Below, in pieces: positions 1 to 9,405 of a DNA stretch of 64,000 nt. The notes beneath the pieces are model-generated. The model was given only the letters and a program-made list of their open reading frames with translations, was not told the origin of the DNA and made no database searches. The position numbers were made by a program, and so were the translations under genes. The number at the start of each line of letters is the position of its first letter. Position 1 is the first letter of the stretch. This DNA is from JACRLW01 sp050181465 (GTDB lineage Bacteria > Planctomycetota > UBA1135 > UBA2386): the NCBI GenBank assembly GCA_050181465.1, contig JBFXDD010000006.1, forward strand, positions 124,001 to 188,000, in the 5' to 3' direction.

Positions 1-1755
1 GGCGGCTACTTGACATGGTTCGACCACGCGACCGGTGAGTCGCGAAGGGTGAATCCGTGGCCGGACTCGGTCATCGGCTGGGGTGCCGGCGGTGCGCGTT
101 GGCGATTCCAGTGGAACTTCCCGCTGTTCTTCTCACCGCACCAGAAGGGCAGGTTGTATGCGGCCGCGCAGTCGCTGTTCGTCAGCGATGACTTCGGACA
201 GTCGTGGCGACTCGTCAGCCCGGATCTGACCTACAACGCGCCCGACAAGCTGCTCGCCTCGGGTGGTCCGATCACGAAGGACAACACCGGTGTCGAGTAC
301 TACTGCACGATCTTCGCCGCGTGCGAGTCACCGGCGCAGAAGGATCTGTTGTGGTGCGGGACCGACGACGGGCGCTTGCACGTCTCGAAGAGCGGCGGCG
401 GCGACTGGACGGAGGTGACGCCTTCGGGCTTGCCGAAGTTCTCGCGCATCAACTGCATCGATCCGCATCCGCGCGACGCCGGCACGCTGTACGTCGCCGC
501 GACTCGGTATCAGCTCGACGACCCGCGACCGATGCTCTACCGCACGAAGGACTTCGGTGCGACGTGGACCGAGATCGTCGGCGAGGGCATCGCGCCGGAT
601 CACTTCACCCGCGCGATTCGAGTGGATCCCGCGCGTGACGGCCTGCTGTATGTCGGAACCGAACGGGGTCCCTACGTCTCGCTGGACGACGGCGCGCACT
701 GGCGATCGCTCCGCTCCGACCTGCCGATCACGCCGATCACGGATCTCGCCGTCCGCGAGGATGAGCTCGTCGCCGCGACCCAAGGTCGTGGTTACTGGAT
801 CCTCAACGGATTGAACGTGCTGCGCGGCGCCAACCCTGCGATCGAGCCGCCGCGGCTCTTCGCGCCCGCACCGGCCTATCGCACTCGCATGGGGCGGTCG
901 CAACCCGACGGTGAGGGCGGTGAGAATCCGTATTCCGGCATGGAGATTCGCTACGAACTCCCCGCGGGCCTGAGCGCCGAGACACCGATCGAGCTGACGA
1001 TTCGCGACGGATCAGGAGGCATCGTTCAGTCTTTCTCGCGGAAGTCACACAAGCCGAAGGACAGCGACGACGAGCGGGACAACGAGCGCTTCGTCCTCGA
1101 GCCGAAGCCTGGAGTGCAGCGATTCACATGGAACCTGCGCTGGCCGGGCGCGCGGCGCGTGCCGGGATTGGCGATGTGGAACGGCAACTTGACCGGTCCG
1201 CTCGCGGTGCCGGGTCGCTACGAGATCACGCTGAAGGTCGGTGATGTCGAAGTGCGCACGCTGGGTGAAGTACTGCCCGATCCACGGAGCAAGACGCAAC
1301 TCAGCGACTACCGTGCGCAGTTCGATCATCTGTCCGGCATCGTCGCGATGTTGGACCGCATCCACGAAGCGCTGCTGCATGGGAGGAAGGTCCGCAGCGA
1401 GCTCGCGGAGTTGGAGAAGCTCGCGCCCGAGAGCGTCGGCGGTGAGGAGTGGAGGACGTCCAGCAAGGAACTGCGGGCTCGCATCGACGAACTCGAGAAG
1501 GCTTTGTGCCAGCCGCAGAGCAAGAGCGCGCAGGATCCGCTGAACTTCCCCGTGGGCCTGAACGACCGCTATGCCGCATTGAACTCCGCATCGGGCGGCT
1601 TTGGCCCGACCGAACAGGAGTTGCAGTTGCGTGCCGAGCACGAGGCCGCGATCGCAGTGCCGCTCGACGCGCTCACGCAGTTGCTGGAGCGGGACGTGCC
1701 GCAACTGATCGACCGCGGCCGTGAGGTCGGGATCGGGCTCCTGCGTTCGCGCTGA
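1..1755 (+). CDS. BNR/VPS10-like beta-propeller protein, C-terminal part (left-truncated)
   Basis: The frame is open from base 1, so the true start lies to the left; 584 residues are visible. The first half carries repeated Asp-box (BNR) motifs of the S-x-D-x-G-x-x-W type, such as SDDFGQSWR, TKDFGATWTE and SLDDGAHWRS. These mark blades of a sortilin/sialidase-like beta-propeller. The propeller is followed by an all-beta segment (about residues 320-430) and a helical, charged tail. Secreted proteins of this family are usually around 1000 residues and numerous in planctomycetes; their substrates are mostly unknown. No catalytic residues can be assigned. It ends 340 bases before the sigma factor gene and is probably a separate transcript. 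Confidence 0.8.
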   Translation, partial: GGYLTWFDHATGESRRVNPWPDSVIGWGAGGARWRFQWNFPLFFSPHQKGRLYAAAQSLFVSDDFGQSWRLVSPDLTYNAPDKLLASGGPITKDNTGVEYYCTIFAACESPAQKDLLWCGTDDGRLHVSKSGGGDWTEVTPSGLPKFSRINCIDPHPRDAGTLYVAATRYQLDDPRPMLYRTKDFGATWTEIVGEGIAPDHFTRAIRVDPARDGLLYVGTERGPYVSLDDGAHWRSLRSDLPITPITDLAVREDELVAATQGRGYWILNGLNVLRGANPAIEPPRLFAPAPAYRTRMGRSQPDGEGGENPYSGMEIRYELPAGLSAETPIELTIRDGSGGIVQSFSRKSHKPKDSDDERDNERFVLEPKPGVQRFTWNLRWPGARRVPGLAMWNGNLTGPLAVPGRYEITLKVGDVEVRTLGEVLPDPRSKTQLSDYRAQFDHLSGIVAMLDRIHEALLHGRKVRSELAELEKLAPESVGGEEWRTSSKELRARIDELEKALCQPQSKSAQDPLNFPVGLNDRYAALNSASGGFGPTEQELQLRAEHEAAIAVPLDALTQLLERDVPQLIDRGREVGIGLLRSR

Positions 1756-1901
1756 TTTGCCCGGTCCGATGGTGCGGTCGGGCACTTCGTTCTCGGCGCT
1801 CACGCCGGGCGGACGGCGGCGCGGCGGCTGCGCTCGTTCCACGGACCGTCTCGATCCTGGCGGCGACCCAATGCCAACGACGCCGACTCGGGGGAGCAGG
1901 G

Positions 1902-2086
1902 CTGGCCCGGACTATTCGTAGACGTCTGCCTGCGATCGCCACAGTTCGCGCCCGGCGGCGTGGCTGAGTCGAATCCTCCCTGGCAGCGTAGCTACAGCAA
2001 CGCCTCGGTCGTCCACCGTCGCAGCTCATTCCTGGGCTTCGACCTGTAGCGATCTCGCGACGACGTTCACGAATCATCCGGGCTAG
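1902..2086 (-). repeat. Dispersed palindromic element, copy A (diverged)
   Basis: The gene-free stretch 1756-2095 is largely filled by a 185-bp copy of the repeat also found at 12278-12461 and 20395-21327, here in reverse orientation. Its right end, 20 bases reading TCACGAATCATCCGGGCTAG, is identical to the end of copy B. The left end matches the inverted form with about five mismatches. The core (CTCCCTGGCAGCGTAGC and neighbours) is recognisable but eroded. The right end lies 10 bases before the start of the sigma factor gene. No other feature is seen in this gap. Confidence 0.85.
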
Positions 2087-2089
2087 ACT
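2084..2089 (+). promoter_or_regulatory. Candidate -10 box (TAGACT) for sigma factor/kinase operon
   Basis: TAGACT lies 6 bases before the GTG start at 2096, so transcription from it would give a nearly leaderless message. The first bases of the hexamer are the terminal CTAG of repeat copy A. The same GCTAGACT string occurs before pth and at the end of the tandem array. No good -35 box is visible. This is inference from position and recurrence. Confidence 0.4.
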
Positions 2090-2095
2090 CCAAAC

Positions 2096-2764
2096 GTGGT
2101 CGACGACCCTCCCGATCAGACTCTCGTGCTCTTGCGCGAATGGCATCGCGGGAATGCCGGTGCGCTTGCCGAGCTCGTGCAGCGAGAGTTGCCGTGGGTC
2201 GAGGCTCGGGTGCGCGCGAGGCTGGGGCCGCTCCTGCGTCAGCGCCACGACACCCAGGACATCGTGCAGGAGGCCGTCATCGGCACTCTCAGTGACGGCC
2301 CCCGATTCGTGGTCGCCGACCGTCGAAGTTTCCGCGGCCTGCTCGTGAGGATCGTCGAGAACGTCATTCGTCGCAAGCACACTCATATGACGGCGAAGCG
2401 TCGCGACGGTCGTCGCGAGGCGCCGCTCCCGAGCTCGGACACCGTGCTCGACCTGAGCGGTGTCCACGCGCCGGAACCCAGCCCGAGCGAGGCGGCTCAT
2501 GCCAACGAGATGCGCGGTTGGGTTCGCCTCGCGCTCGAGTTGCTCTCGGTCGACGACCGGGAGATCGTGGTGCTGCGAGAATACGAGGGCCTGCCCTTCG
2601 AGGCGATCGGCGCGCAGTTGAGCATCAGCGACAATGCCGCGCGCATGCGGTTTCAACGCGCCCTGGCCCGGCTCGGCGTGGTGCTCGACCGGCTGCGAAC
2701 CGGTCGGCTCGCGGACTTCCTCGACGACATCGAAGCGGGGCGATGCACGACACCGGGGACCTGA
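2096..2764 (+). CDS. ECF-family RNA polymerase sigma factor
   Basis: This 222-residue protein has the two-domain ECF layout. Sigma region 2 (about residues 25-100) contains the DTQDIVQEA helix, and a sigma-4 helix-turn-helix (about 135-195) contains DREIVVLREYEGLPFEAIG. The GTG start at 2096 is chosen because it begins the conserved N-terminal helix and lies just after a -10-like box. The kinase gene begins 22 bases before its stop, so the two are co-transcribed and probably translationally coupled. In planctomycetes, ECF factors encoded beside Ser/Thr kinases are thought to be controlled by phosphorylation rather than by an anti-sigma factor. That control is inferred here from context only. 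Confidence 0.9.
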   Translation: MVDDPPDQTLVLLREWHRGNAGALAELVQRELPWVEARVRARLGPLLRQRHDTQDIVQEAVIGTLSDGPRFVVADRRSFRGLLVRIVENVIRRKHTHMTAKRRDGRREAPLPSSDTVLDLSGVHAPEPSPSEAAHANEMRGWVRLALELLSVDDREIVVLREYEGLPFEAIGAQLSISDNAARMRFQRALARLGVVLDRLRTGRLADFLDDIEAGRCTTPGT

Positions 2765-4695
2765 ATCGTCTGGAGCGGGCGATGGCCGCGTTCCTCGAGT
2801 TTCGCACGCAAGAGATCGCGAGCGATGAGTTCCTGGACAAGCATGCGGACTTGCGCGACTTGCTCGAACCTATGCTTGGGTCCGCTTCCGCAGACGAGGG
2901 TCTCACGGATACTTCGATCGGTGAGACCTTCGTCATCGAACGCGAACTCGGTCGGGGCGGAATGGGGGTGGTGTATGCGGCCAGGCACATTCAGCTCGGC
3001 CGCCGCGTCGCCGTGAAAGTGCTCCCGAAGGACCTCACCTTGCAGCCGGCGTCGATCGCGCGCTTTCGTCGCGAAGCGAAGACCATCGCCACCCTGGATC
3101 ACCCGGGGATCGTGAAGGTTCTCGCGATCGGAGAGGACGACGACAAGCACTGGTTCGCGATGGAGCTGATCGACGGCTCCACGCTCGAGCAGCACATCGG
3201 CGAGCTTCGTGGCCGCCACGAGTCGCCGTCGCGGTCGACGGCAAGCATGCTCGACCTCGCGATCGAAGTCGCGGACGCTCTCCATCACGCCCACGGGTTC
3301 GGCATCGTGCATCGCGACGTCAAGCCGTCGAACGTGATGCTCAAGCGAGACAGCGGCGCGGTGCTGACCGACTTCGGTCTCGCCCGCGACGCGCGCGACC
3401 CCGGCCTCACCGCGCCGGGCGGGCGAGCCGGCACTCCGTGCTATATGGCACCCGAGCAGATTCGCGGCCATGCCAGTGCTGGCGATGTGCGCAGCGACGT
3501 GTTCGCTCTGGGTGTCACGCTCTATGAGATGCTGACGTTTCGGCGTGCATTCGATGCGTCGACCACTGATCTCGTCATCGCTCGAGTTCTGCGCGAGGAG
3601 CCCGAAGACCCACGGCGCGCGAACCCTTCGGTCTCAGGGGATCTGGCTGCGGTCGTCGCGAAGTCGATCGAGAAGGACCCTGCCCGCCGCTACGCGACGG
3701 CCGGCGAGTTCGCTGAAGAGCTGCGCGCATGCCGCGCGAATCGGCCGGTGCGCGCACGCAAGCAGACCGTCTTCCTGCGTGCGACGCGCTGGTCGCGCCG
3801 TCATCCGGCACGCGCCGGTCTCGCGTTGGCGCTCGCGCTCGGCGTGCCGCTTCTGGCTGGCGGCATCGGCTACATCATCGCGAGCGTCCCGCTCGTTCGA
3901 GCCGGGGAGCAGCGTGAACTCGACGAATTGATCGAGCAAGGCTTGCATCTCGTGTTCCACAGCGATCGCGACCAGGACCGCGCGAGGCAAGTGATCGAAG
4001 AGGCGATGGCACGTGCGCCGGAACACCCTGAGGTCCGAATCGCTGCGGCCGTCATGCGATCGCGTTGGGTGAACCACGCTGCCGCGCTGGCCCTGCTCGA
4101 AGAGCGTCCGGATCTGCTCGACGCCCATCGCGAACTGCAGCGGGCCCGCGCGCTCTATCTGTGGGCCGCGGGTCGGGTAGCCGAGGCAGATGCCGTCGAG
4201 ACGCAGCTCGGCGAACCGCGCAGCGCCTTCGAGTTCTTCTTCGCCGGGTTCGTTGCATGGCGGCGATCCCAGGCCGTCGGCGGCGATGCCGGCCCCGCCC
4301 TGCGACTGTTGTCCCTCGCGTCGCGGACTTCCGATCGACCGCGGTTGGGCTTCGTTCTCACGCTCGCCGAGGTGGCGGACGCCGTCGGCAGCGCGGCAGT
4401 ACGCGAGGAGGCGGTGACCACACTCGTGACGGTGTGGCCGGACTCGTCACGCGCCTGGGGAATGGCTGCCTGGGTGCTGCGCGACGCCGATCCCAAGCGA
4501 GCCCTGCATGCCGTCGATCGGGCCCTGGCGCTCTATCCCGACGAGCCCGGACTCCTGCGCTACCGCAGCCGGATCCTCCGAAACCTCGGTGAGATCGACG
4601 CGGCGATGGCAGAACTCGAGCGCGCACTGGCGCGCAAGCCTGAGTTCCTCGAGGCGCGCACGGAACTCGAGGAGCTGCGACGGCGACCGCGCTGA
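2743..4695 (+). CDS. Membrane Ser/Thr protein kinase with TPR-like C-terminus
   Basis: The 650-residue protein starts at ATG 2743, overlapping the sigma factor gene by 22 bases; the much longer open frame upstream is only antisense-free read-through. A Hanks-type kinase domain spans about residues 60-330. It has the Gly-rich loop GRGGMGVVY, the VAVK lysine (92), HRDVKPSN (catalytic Asp192), DFG (210-212) and the APEQ motif, so it should be active. One membrane segment of about 22 Ala/Leu/Gly-rich residues lies near 370. It is followed by a helical region resembling TPR repeats, which would be extracytoplasmic if the kinase faces the cytoplasm. The likely partner is the upstream ECF sigma factor. 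Confidence 0.92.
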   Translation: MHDTGDLNRLERAMAAFLEFRTQEIASDEFLDKHADLRDLLEPMLGSASADEGLTDTSIGETFVIERELGRGGMGVVYAARHIQLGRRVAVKVLPKDLTLQPASIARFRREAKTIATLDHPGIVKVLAIGEDDDKHWFAMELIDGSTLEQHIGELRGRHESPSRSTASMLDLAIEVADALHHAHGFGIVHRDVKPSNVMLKRDSGAVLTDFGLARDARDPGLTAPGGRAGTPCYMAPEQIRGHASAGDVRSDVFALGVTLYEMLTFRRAFDASTTDLVIARVLREEPEDPRRANPSVSGDLAAVVAKSIEKDPARRYATAGEFAEELRACRANRPVRARKQTVFLRATRWSRRHPARAGLALALALGVPLLAGGIGYIIASVPLVRAGEQRELDELIEQGLHLVFHSDRDQDRARQVIEEAMARAPEHPEVRIAAAVMRSRWVNHAAALALLEERPDLLDAHRELQRARALYLWAAGRVAEADAVETQLGEPRSAFEFFFAGFVAWRRSQAVGGDAGPALRLLSLASRTSDRPRLGFVLTLAEVADAVGSAAVREEAVTTLVTVWPDSSRAWGMAAWVLRDADPKRALHAVDRALALYPDEPGLLRYRSRILRNLGEIDAAMAELERALARKPEFLEARTELEELRRRPR

Positions 4696-4770
4696 CCGAG
4701 AACGGCTCGGGCATTTTTCCGCAGGTGCTCCTGTGCGATCGAGGACCGGATCGGTTCTTCCCAGTCCGTC

Positions 4771-7700
4771 ATGCGCGCCTTCTCGCTTCTCTCTTTGGTC
4801 GCCGTCCTCGGGCTGACGACTTCGCTTCGGTTGCAGACCCAGGTCCAGGCTGGTCCGCCTTTTTCTTCGTTCCTGGCCGGTCCGGTGCTCGGTGCACCCG
4901 TTCCCCTGCCGCCCAGGGCCAAGCCCGCGTCGACCGCACCCCAGGCGCCCAATCACAAGCGGGTCGTGATTCCGCCGGCGGTCGGCCAGAGCTTGCCGTT
5001 GCCGACTTCTCCGCCGACCACTCTCGGCCGGCTGCTCGATGCGCCGGGCGACTTCGCGCTCTGGTATTCGCGCGGCGCCTTGCCCGCCGGGTCGCTGAGC
5101 ACGTGGCCGCCGGAACCACAGGCACTGGTCGAGCACGACATGGTGCTGTCGACCCACAACTCGAGCGCGGCGCTGTCGAGCGACTCCGGCGTCACTTGGT
5201 CGCTGCTCGCACCACCGAACCGATTCCCGAACTCCGATGGTGGGTTCAGCGGTGATCAGCGGCTCGTCCGCACCCACACGAATCCGCAGTTGGATCTGTG
5301 GATCCTTCAGTACAACTACTCGCCGGTCACCATGACCGGCCGTCATCGCATTGCCGTCGCCCGAGGTCGCGATGCGCTTCGTGACGAAACGCTGGGGCTG
5401 CAACGGTTTTACACGTACGACTTCTCGCCCACCGATTTCGGCTTTCCGGCCGGACTCTGGATGGACTTCCCGGATCTCGCCTGCTCGAACAGCTTCCTCT
5501 ACGGGACGTCCGCTATCTTTCGCGACGCGAATACAGGTGTCGGTTTCGTGTGGTGGCGCATTCCGCTGGCTGATCTCGCCGCCGGTGGAGTGATCTCCTA
5601 TGAGTGGTACACCGACGTCGCGTTGGGTGCCTCGCTTGTTCGGCTCACGCAGAATGCGGCCGACACCATGTACGGGGCAGCGCGCAGGAGTGCGAACACA
5701 CTCCGCTTGTTCTGGTGGCCCGACGGCGGGCAGTTGTCGTTCTCGGACCACACGACGGCCATCACGTCGACCGTTGCAGCCTCAGCGCCCGGCCCCGATC
5801 TTCGCAACTGGGCAGGATTCACGGACCACCGGATCACCGGCGCCTACATGGCGGGAACGGAGGCCGGATTCGCTTACTCCTCGGCCCCGGTTCCTGGTCG
5901 ACCCCGGCCCTTCGTGCGAGTCTCGGTATTCGATACGACGACACGCACGCTCACACACGAGGAAGACATCTGGAGTAATGACGTCGCATTTCTCTACCCG
6001 GCAGTCTCGAAGAACGCCTTCAATCACAAGGCGGTCGTGATGGCTGCCGGAGGGCCGTCTCTGTTTCCGTCGACAGTCGTGGTTCTCAACGACCCTGACG
6101 AGCCCGGCTTTGGCGGAGGCACCTATCAGTTCCTTTCGCAGGGCACGAGCGGGCCGAACATCGATCGTTGGGGTGACTACAACGGGGTTACCTACCACCC
6201 TCTCCACCCTGCGACCTTCGTCGCTCCGGCCTTCTCGCTCCAGGGTGGCCCGACTCCAGCCAGTCTGGATTGTCGGTTCACCTGGTTCGGTCGTGAGCGC
6301 TACACACCGGTGTGGGTCGATGTCGACGTGACTGCGACGGCCGGTGGTCAGCCGATCCCGGTGCCGATGACGATCACGCAATCCGATCGTCGTGTCCTGT
6401 CGAACGGCGTGACTCCGTTCCAACGCAGCTATCCGCCGCGGCAAGCCCTCACCGTCTTCGCGCCGTCGTCCACCGGCGTCGCCGGCATCTCCCACCGCTT
6501 CGTTCAATGGATCGTCGCGGGTCAGCCACAGCCGATGTGGCAGACTCGACTCGATCTGGGCGACATCGGTGCAGCACCATTCTCGATCCAAGCTCGCTAT
6601 GAGCCCATCTACTCGCTGCGGGTCGATTCGGTCCCTGCGGGGGTCACGGTGTTCGTCGATACCAATGACTTCCTGGGGCGCAACTCGGGGACGACGCCGT
6701 TCGAGCGCTTCTATCCGGTGGGAACGCGAGTGACTCTCATCGCGCCCGCGTCGTCAGGGAGTCGCTTCCTCACCCGATGGCTGCTCGACGATTCCGCACA
6801 AGCACCGAGTCAGCGGACACTGATCGTCGAGATGACCGGGGATCGTCGTGCCACCGCCGACTACAGCGGGCTGATCGGGAACGGTGTGGACTGGACGCCG
6901 CTCACCGGGCGCTCGCCGACCTGGCCCAGCCCTCGACGCGATCACGCGATGGTGTTCGATCGCAACAACTCGAACGTCGTACTCTTCGGCGGCGAGTCGA
7001 CTCTCGCCGCGCTTCGCAACGACACGTGGCTACTGACCGGCGATCAGTGGACCCAGGCCAGTCCGGCCAACTCACCGTCGCCACGATTCGGGCCGGCGGC
7101 GGCATACCACGCATCACTCGGCCTCACGGTCCTGTTCGGTGGTGCACAGTACCTGGGAGTTCGCTTCGACGACACTTGGACCTGGGACGGAGCGGACTGG
7201 ACCTTGCTCAATCCGCCGGTCCGTCCGCCGGCCCGCTTCAGTGCGGCGGCCACCTACGATTGGCTGAGCAACCGCGTACTGCTGTTTGGCGGCGTTGGAA
7301 CGAACACGACTCGACTCAACGACATGTGGGCCTTCGACGGCACCACGTGGACGGAGCTGACTCCACCGAGACTCCCGCCTGCGCTCGAGCGTCCGACGAT
7401 GTGTTACGACGCGACGACGGGCCATGTGTTGCTCACCGGTCGCGACGTCTCGTCGACGAGCTATCAGAAGTGGGAATTCGATCAGGTTACTTGGCGGCCG
7501 CTGCCGGTGAACTCAGTCATCTCGGCACGCAGCTCGACGCCGATCGTTCAGGACCCGCATCGAAATCGGATCGTCTCGTTCGGCGGGATGGTGTCCGGCA
7601 CCAGCGTGGCGATCGGCGGCACGAACGAGTGGGAGGACTCCTACGTGAACGAGCGCCTGACCGAACTCACACCGGCGGCGCGTGGTCGTCATGGCTTCGT

Positions 7701-8160
7701 TTGGGACGAGTGGAGGGCTCGCTTCGTCATGTTCGGCGGTCAATCGGCGAGTGGAACCCTGCTCGACGACACCTGGGAGTACACCTTCGACTGTGACGCC
7801 ATCGCGCCCGGGTCACCCGGCGGTGGAATCGACCTGCGATGCACGTCGCGACCGCGGCTGGGAAACAACTTCTGCATCGAGTTCGACAGCCCCACCGCCA
7901 CGGGGCTGGTGATGATCGGCCTGAGCGGCCTGCAAATTCCGGCGACCGCCCTGGGGGCACCGCTGTTCTGCACTCAGAGCTTCTTGAACGTCACACCGGA
8001 CGTGGTGGAAGCCGCCTCGGGATCGCCGGCGAGTTTCTGCATCGCGATTCCGAACGACCCGGCGCTGGCCTACGCGATCCTCGCGGTGCAGGGCGTGCCC
8101 CTGCACTCGACCGGCTGCCTGTTCCTCACCAAGGGTGCCGTCGTCGCACTGCGACCCTGA
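4771..8160 (+). CDS. Large secreted Kelch-repeat protein
   Basis: The 1129-residue protein has an N-terminal signal peptide (hydrophobic residues 4-20) after ATG 4771. Residues about 50-500 look like a sialidase-type propeller. Two related segments at about 510-690 both carry a GVTPFQR or GTTPFER motif and resemble PEGA-like repeats. From about 700 to 1000 there are Kelch repeats with recurring VLFGG and DDTW motifs. The last 110 residues form a Cys-containing beta domain, with GNNFCIEFDSP and later an IPNDPALAY stretch. Comparable tails occur on the exported proteins at 38493 and 57844, suggesting a common surface or sorting module. Its substrate and role are unknown. Confidence 0.85.
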   Translation: MRAFSLLSLVAVLGLTTSLRLQTQVQAGPPFSSFLAGPVLGAPVPLPPRAKPASTAPQAPNHKRVVIPPAVGQSLPLPTSPPTTLGRLLDAPGDFALWYSRGALPAGSLSTWPPEPQALVEHDMVLSTHNSSAALSSDSGVTWSLLAPPNRFPNSDGGFSGDQRLVRTHTNPQLDLWILQYNYSPVTMTGRHRIAVARGRDALRDETLGLQRFYTYDFSPTDFGFPAGLWMDFPDLACSNSFLYGTSAIFRDANTGVGFVWWRIPLADLAAGGVISYEWYTDVALGASLVRLTQNAADTMYGAARRSANTLRLFWWPDGGQLSFSDHTTAITSTVAASAPGPDLRNWAGFTDHRITGAYMAGTEAGFAYSSAPVPGRPRPFVRVSVFDTTTRTLTHEEDIWSNDVAFLYPAVSKNAFNHKAVVMAAGGPSLFPSTVVVLNDPDEPGFGGGTYQFLSQGTSGPNIDRWGDYNGVTYHPLHPATFVAPAFSLQGGPTPASLDCRFTWFGRERYTPVWVDVDVTATAGGQPIPVPMTITQSDRRVLSNGVTPFQRSYPPRQALTVFAPSSTGVAGISHRFVQWIVAGQPQPMWQTRLDLGDIGAAPFSIQARYEPIYSLRVDSVPAGVTVFVDTNDFLGRNSGTTPFERFYPVGTRVTLIAPASSGSRFLTRWLLDDSAQAPSQRTLIVEMTGDRRATADYSGLIGNGVDWTPLTGRSPTWPSPRRDHAMVFDRNNSNVVLFGGESTLAALRNDTWLLTGDQWTQASPANSPSPRFGPAAAYHASLGLTVLFGGAQYLGVRFDDTWTWDGADWTLLNPPVRPPARFSAAATYDWLSNRVLLFGGVGTNTTRLNDMWAFDGTTWTELTPPRLPPALERPTMCYDATTGHVLLTGRDVSSTSYQKWEFDQVTWRPLPVNSVISARSSTPIVQDPHRNRIVSFGGMVSGTSVAIGGTNEWEDSYVNERLTELTPAARGRHGFVWDEWRARFVMFGGQSASGTLLDDTWEYTFDCDAIAPGSPGGGIDLRCTSRPRLGNNFCIEFDSPTATGLVMIGLSGLQIPATALGAPLFCTQSFLNVTPDVVEAASGSPASFCIAIPNDPALAYAILAVQGVPLHSTGCLFLTKGAVVALRP

Positions 8161-8192
8161 GTCGGTCCGAGGACCTTGTCGGGGTTCGCGCG

Positions 8193-8215
8193 GTGCGCCG
8201 GGTGTCGCGGCGCAC
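8193..8215. terminator. Hairpin between convergent genes
   Basis: GTGCGCC and GGCGCAC form a 7-bp GC-rich stem with a 9-base loop in the 69-bp gap between two convergent genes. There is no T-run on either side. A bidirectional termination role is inferred from position only. Confidence 0.3.
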
Positions 8216-8229
8216 TCGCCGATCGCTCC

Positions 8230-9246
8230 TCAGCGGTCGAAGTGCAGCTTCATCGGTGCGCTCAGCAGATACGGGCCAAAGCGAAGCTCGAGCGTCGCCT
8301 TGCCGTTCTCTTTGCCGGTGACGAAGCGGAAGTCGAGAGCTTCGGCCGTGTCCTCGCCCTCACCGAGGGTCATGGGCACCGCGATGCCGCCGGTCACCAG
8401 GTGGGCGACGTAGGCGTCGAGCTTGCGCTTGCGGATCGGAGCGGGGTCGTTGAACCAGAGCACAATGCTGTTCGCATCGGTGCGCTCGAGGGTGAGGTAA
8501 TAGTTGCCCGCGGGGATCTCGGTGCCGGCGATGGACAGGTCGATGTTGGTGTCGAAGGTCGTCCAGAAGTCGAGGCCGCAACGCCAGCGCCTGCCCACAT
8601 TCGAGTCGCTCTTCACCTGCTCGGCGTACTCCGCCTTCCATACCGGTTGACCGAAGTCGATCGCAACCTGCCCGGGCGAACCGCCGGCGCTGAAGTAGGC
8701 GAGACGCGCGCCGGAGCGCTTGCCGTTGTAGGCGTACGGCTTCGCCGCTCGCGCGCTCGGTGCGTCAGGTAGCGACTCGACCAGCTTCTGGAAGCGGGCA
8801 TCGCCGTGCAGCGCCTCGAAGTCGGTGTCGCCCAGCAACTGCTGGCGATCACCGAAGCCACCGGCGACGCTCTGTTCGAGCGCCTCGATGGCCTGTTCCT
8901 TGCGTCCCTTCAGCGCGTGCACGCACGCGGCGTTGTACCAACCGATCGCGCCGTAGCGGGCGTCTTTGGTCGCTTCGAGATGAGCGATCAGCGCCTCATC
9001 GAGCTGCTGGGTCATGTGCAATGCGTAGCCGAGGTGATGCCACGCCTCGCCGTCCTTCGGCGACAGCTTGACGACTTCGCGATAGGCCACGATCGCGGCA
9101 TCCCAGTTCTTGGCATCCCAGGCGGCGGTCGCTTTGGAATGCACTGCTTTCAGAAGCGCTTTGTCGGTACTCGCTTCGGTGACGGACTGGGCTCCGAGTT
9201 GCAGTACCAGGAGAGTGCAAGAGAGAACGCTGGCGAGTTTCTTCAT
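8230..9246 (-). CDS. Exported TPR protein with DUF2911 domain
   Basis: The 338-residue protein starts at ATG 9246, where a signal peptide begins (MKKLASVLSCTLLVLQLGAQ). Residues about 30-170 are TPR repeats (for example DGEAWHHLGYALHMTQQLDE). The C-terminal half matches the DUF2911 pattern: a surface strand region, WRCGLDFWTTF, then IPAGNYYLTLER and a WFNDP motif. DUF2911 proteins are exported and common in planctomycetes and Bacteroidetes; their function is unknown. The gene is convergent with the Kelch protein gene and probably monocistronic. Confidence 0.8.
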   Translation of the reverse strand: MKKLASVLSCTLLVLQLGAQSVTEASTDKALLKAVHSKATAAWDAKNWDAAIVAYREVVKLSPKDGEAWHHLGYALHMTQQLDEALIAHLEATKDARYGAIGWYNAACVHALKGRKEQAIEALEQSVAGGFGDRQQLLGDTDFEALHGDARFQKLVESLPDAPSARAAKPYAYNGKRSGARLAYFSAGGSPGQVAIDFGQPVWKAEYAEQVKSDSNVGRRWRCGLDFWTTFDTNIDLSIAGTEIPAGNYYLTLERTDANSIVLWFNDPAPIRKRKLDAYVAHLVTGGIAVPMTLGEGEDTAEALDFRFVTGKENGKATLELRFGPYLLSAPMKLHFDR

Positions 9247-9405
9247 GACTGGATCGGTTGGGGTGGGCTGCGATTTCCAGGATCGGTCGCAGCACCATGC
9301 GGGAGACGACGTGCGGTCGCGATCCAGCCGCGGCAATTCACCCGATGCCGATACCTGGCTCGGGATCGCCGCCGCGACGCCGTTGCCCGGTGCTCAGGGC
9401 TCCGC

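Noticed and set aside
2518..2742. Longer N-terminus for the Ser/Thr kinase
   Set aside because: The extra residues are out-of-frame translation of the sigma factor gene. ATG 2743 gives a family-like N-terminus.
4447..5751. 434-residue minus-strand open frame
   Set aside because: Antisense to the kinase and Kelch protein genes. Its composition is a typical high-G+C shadow with no recognisable motif.
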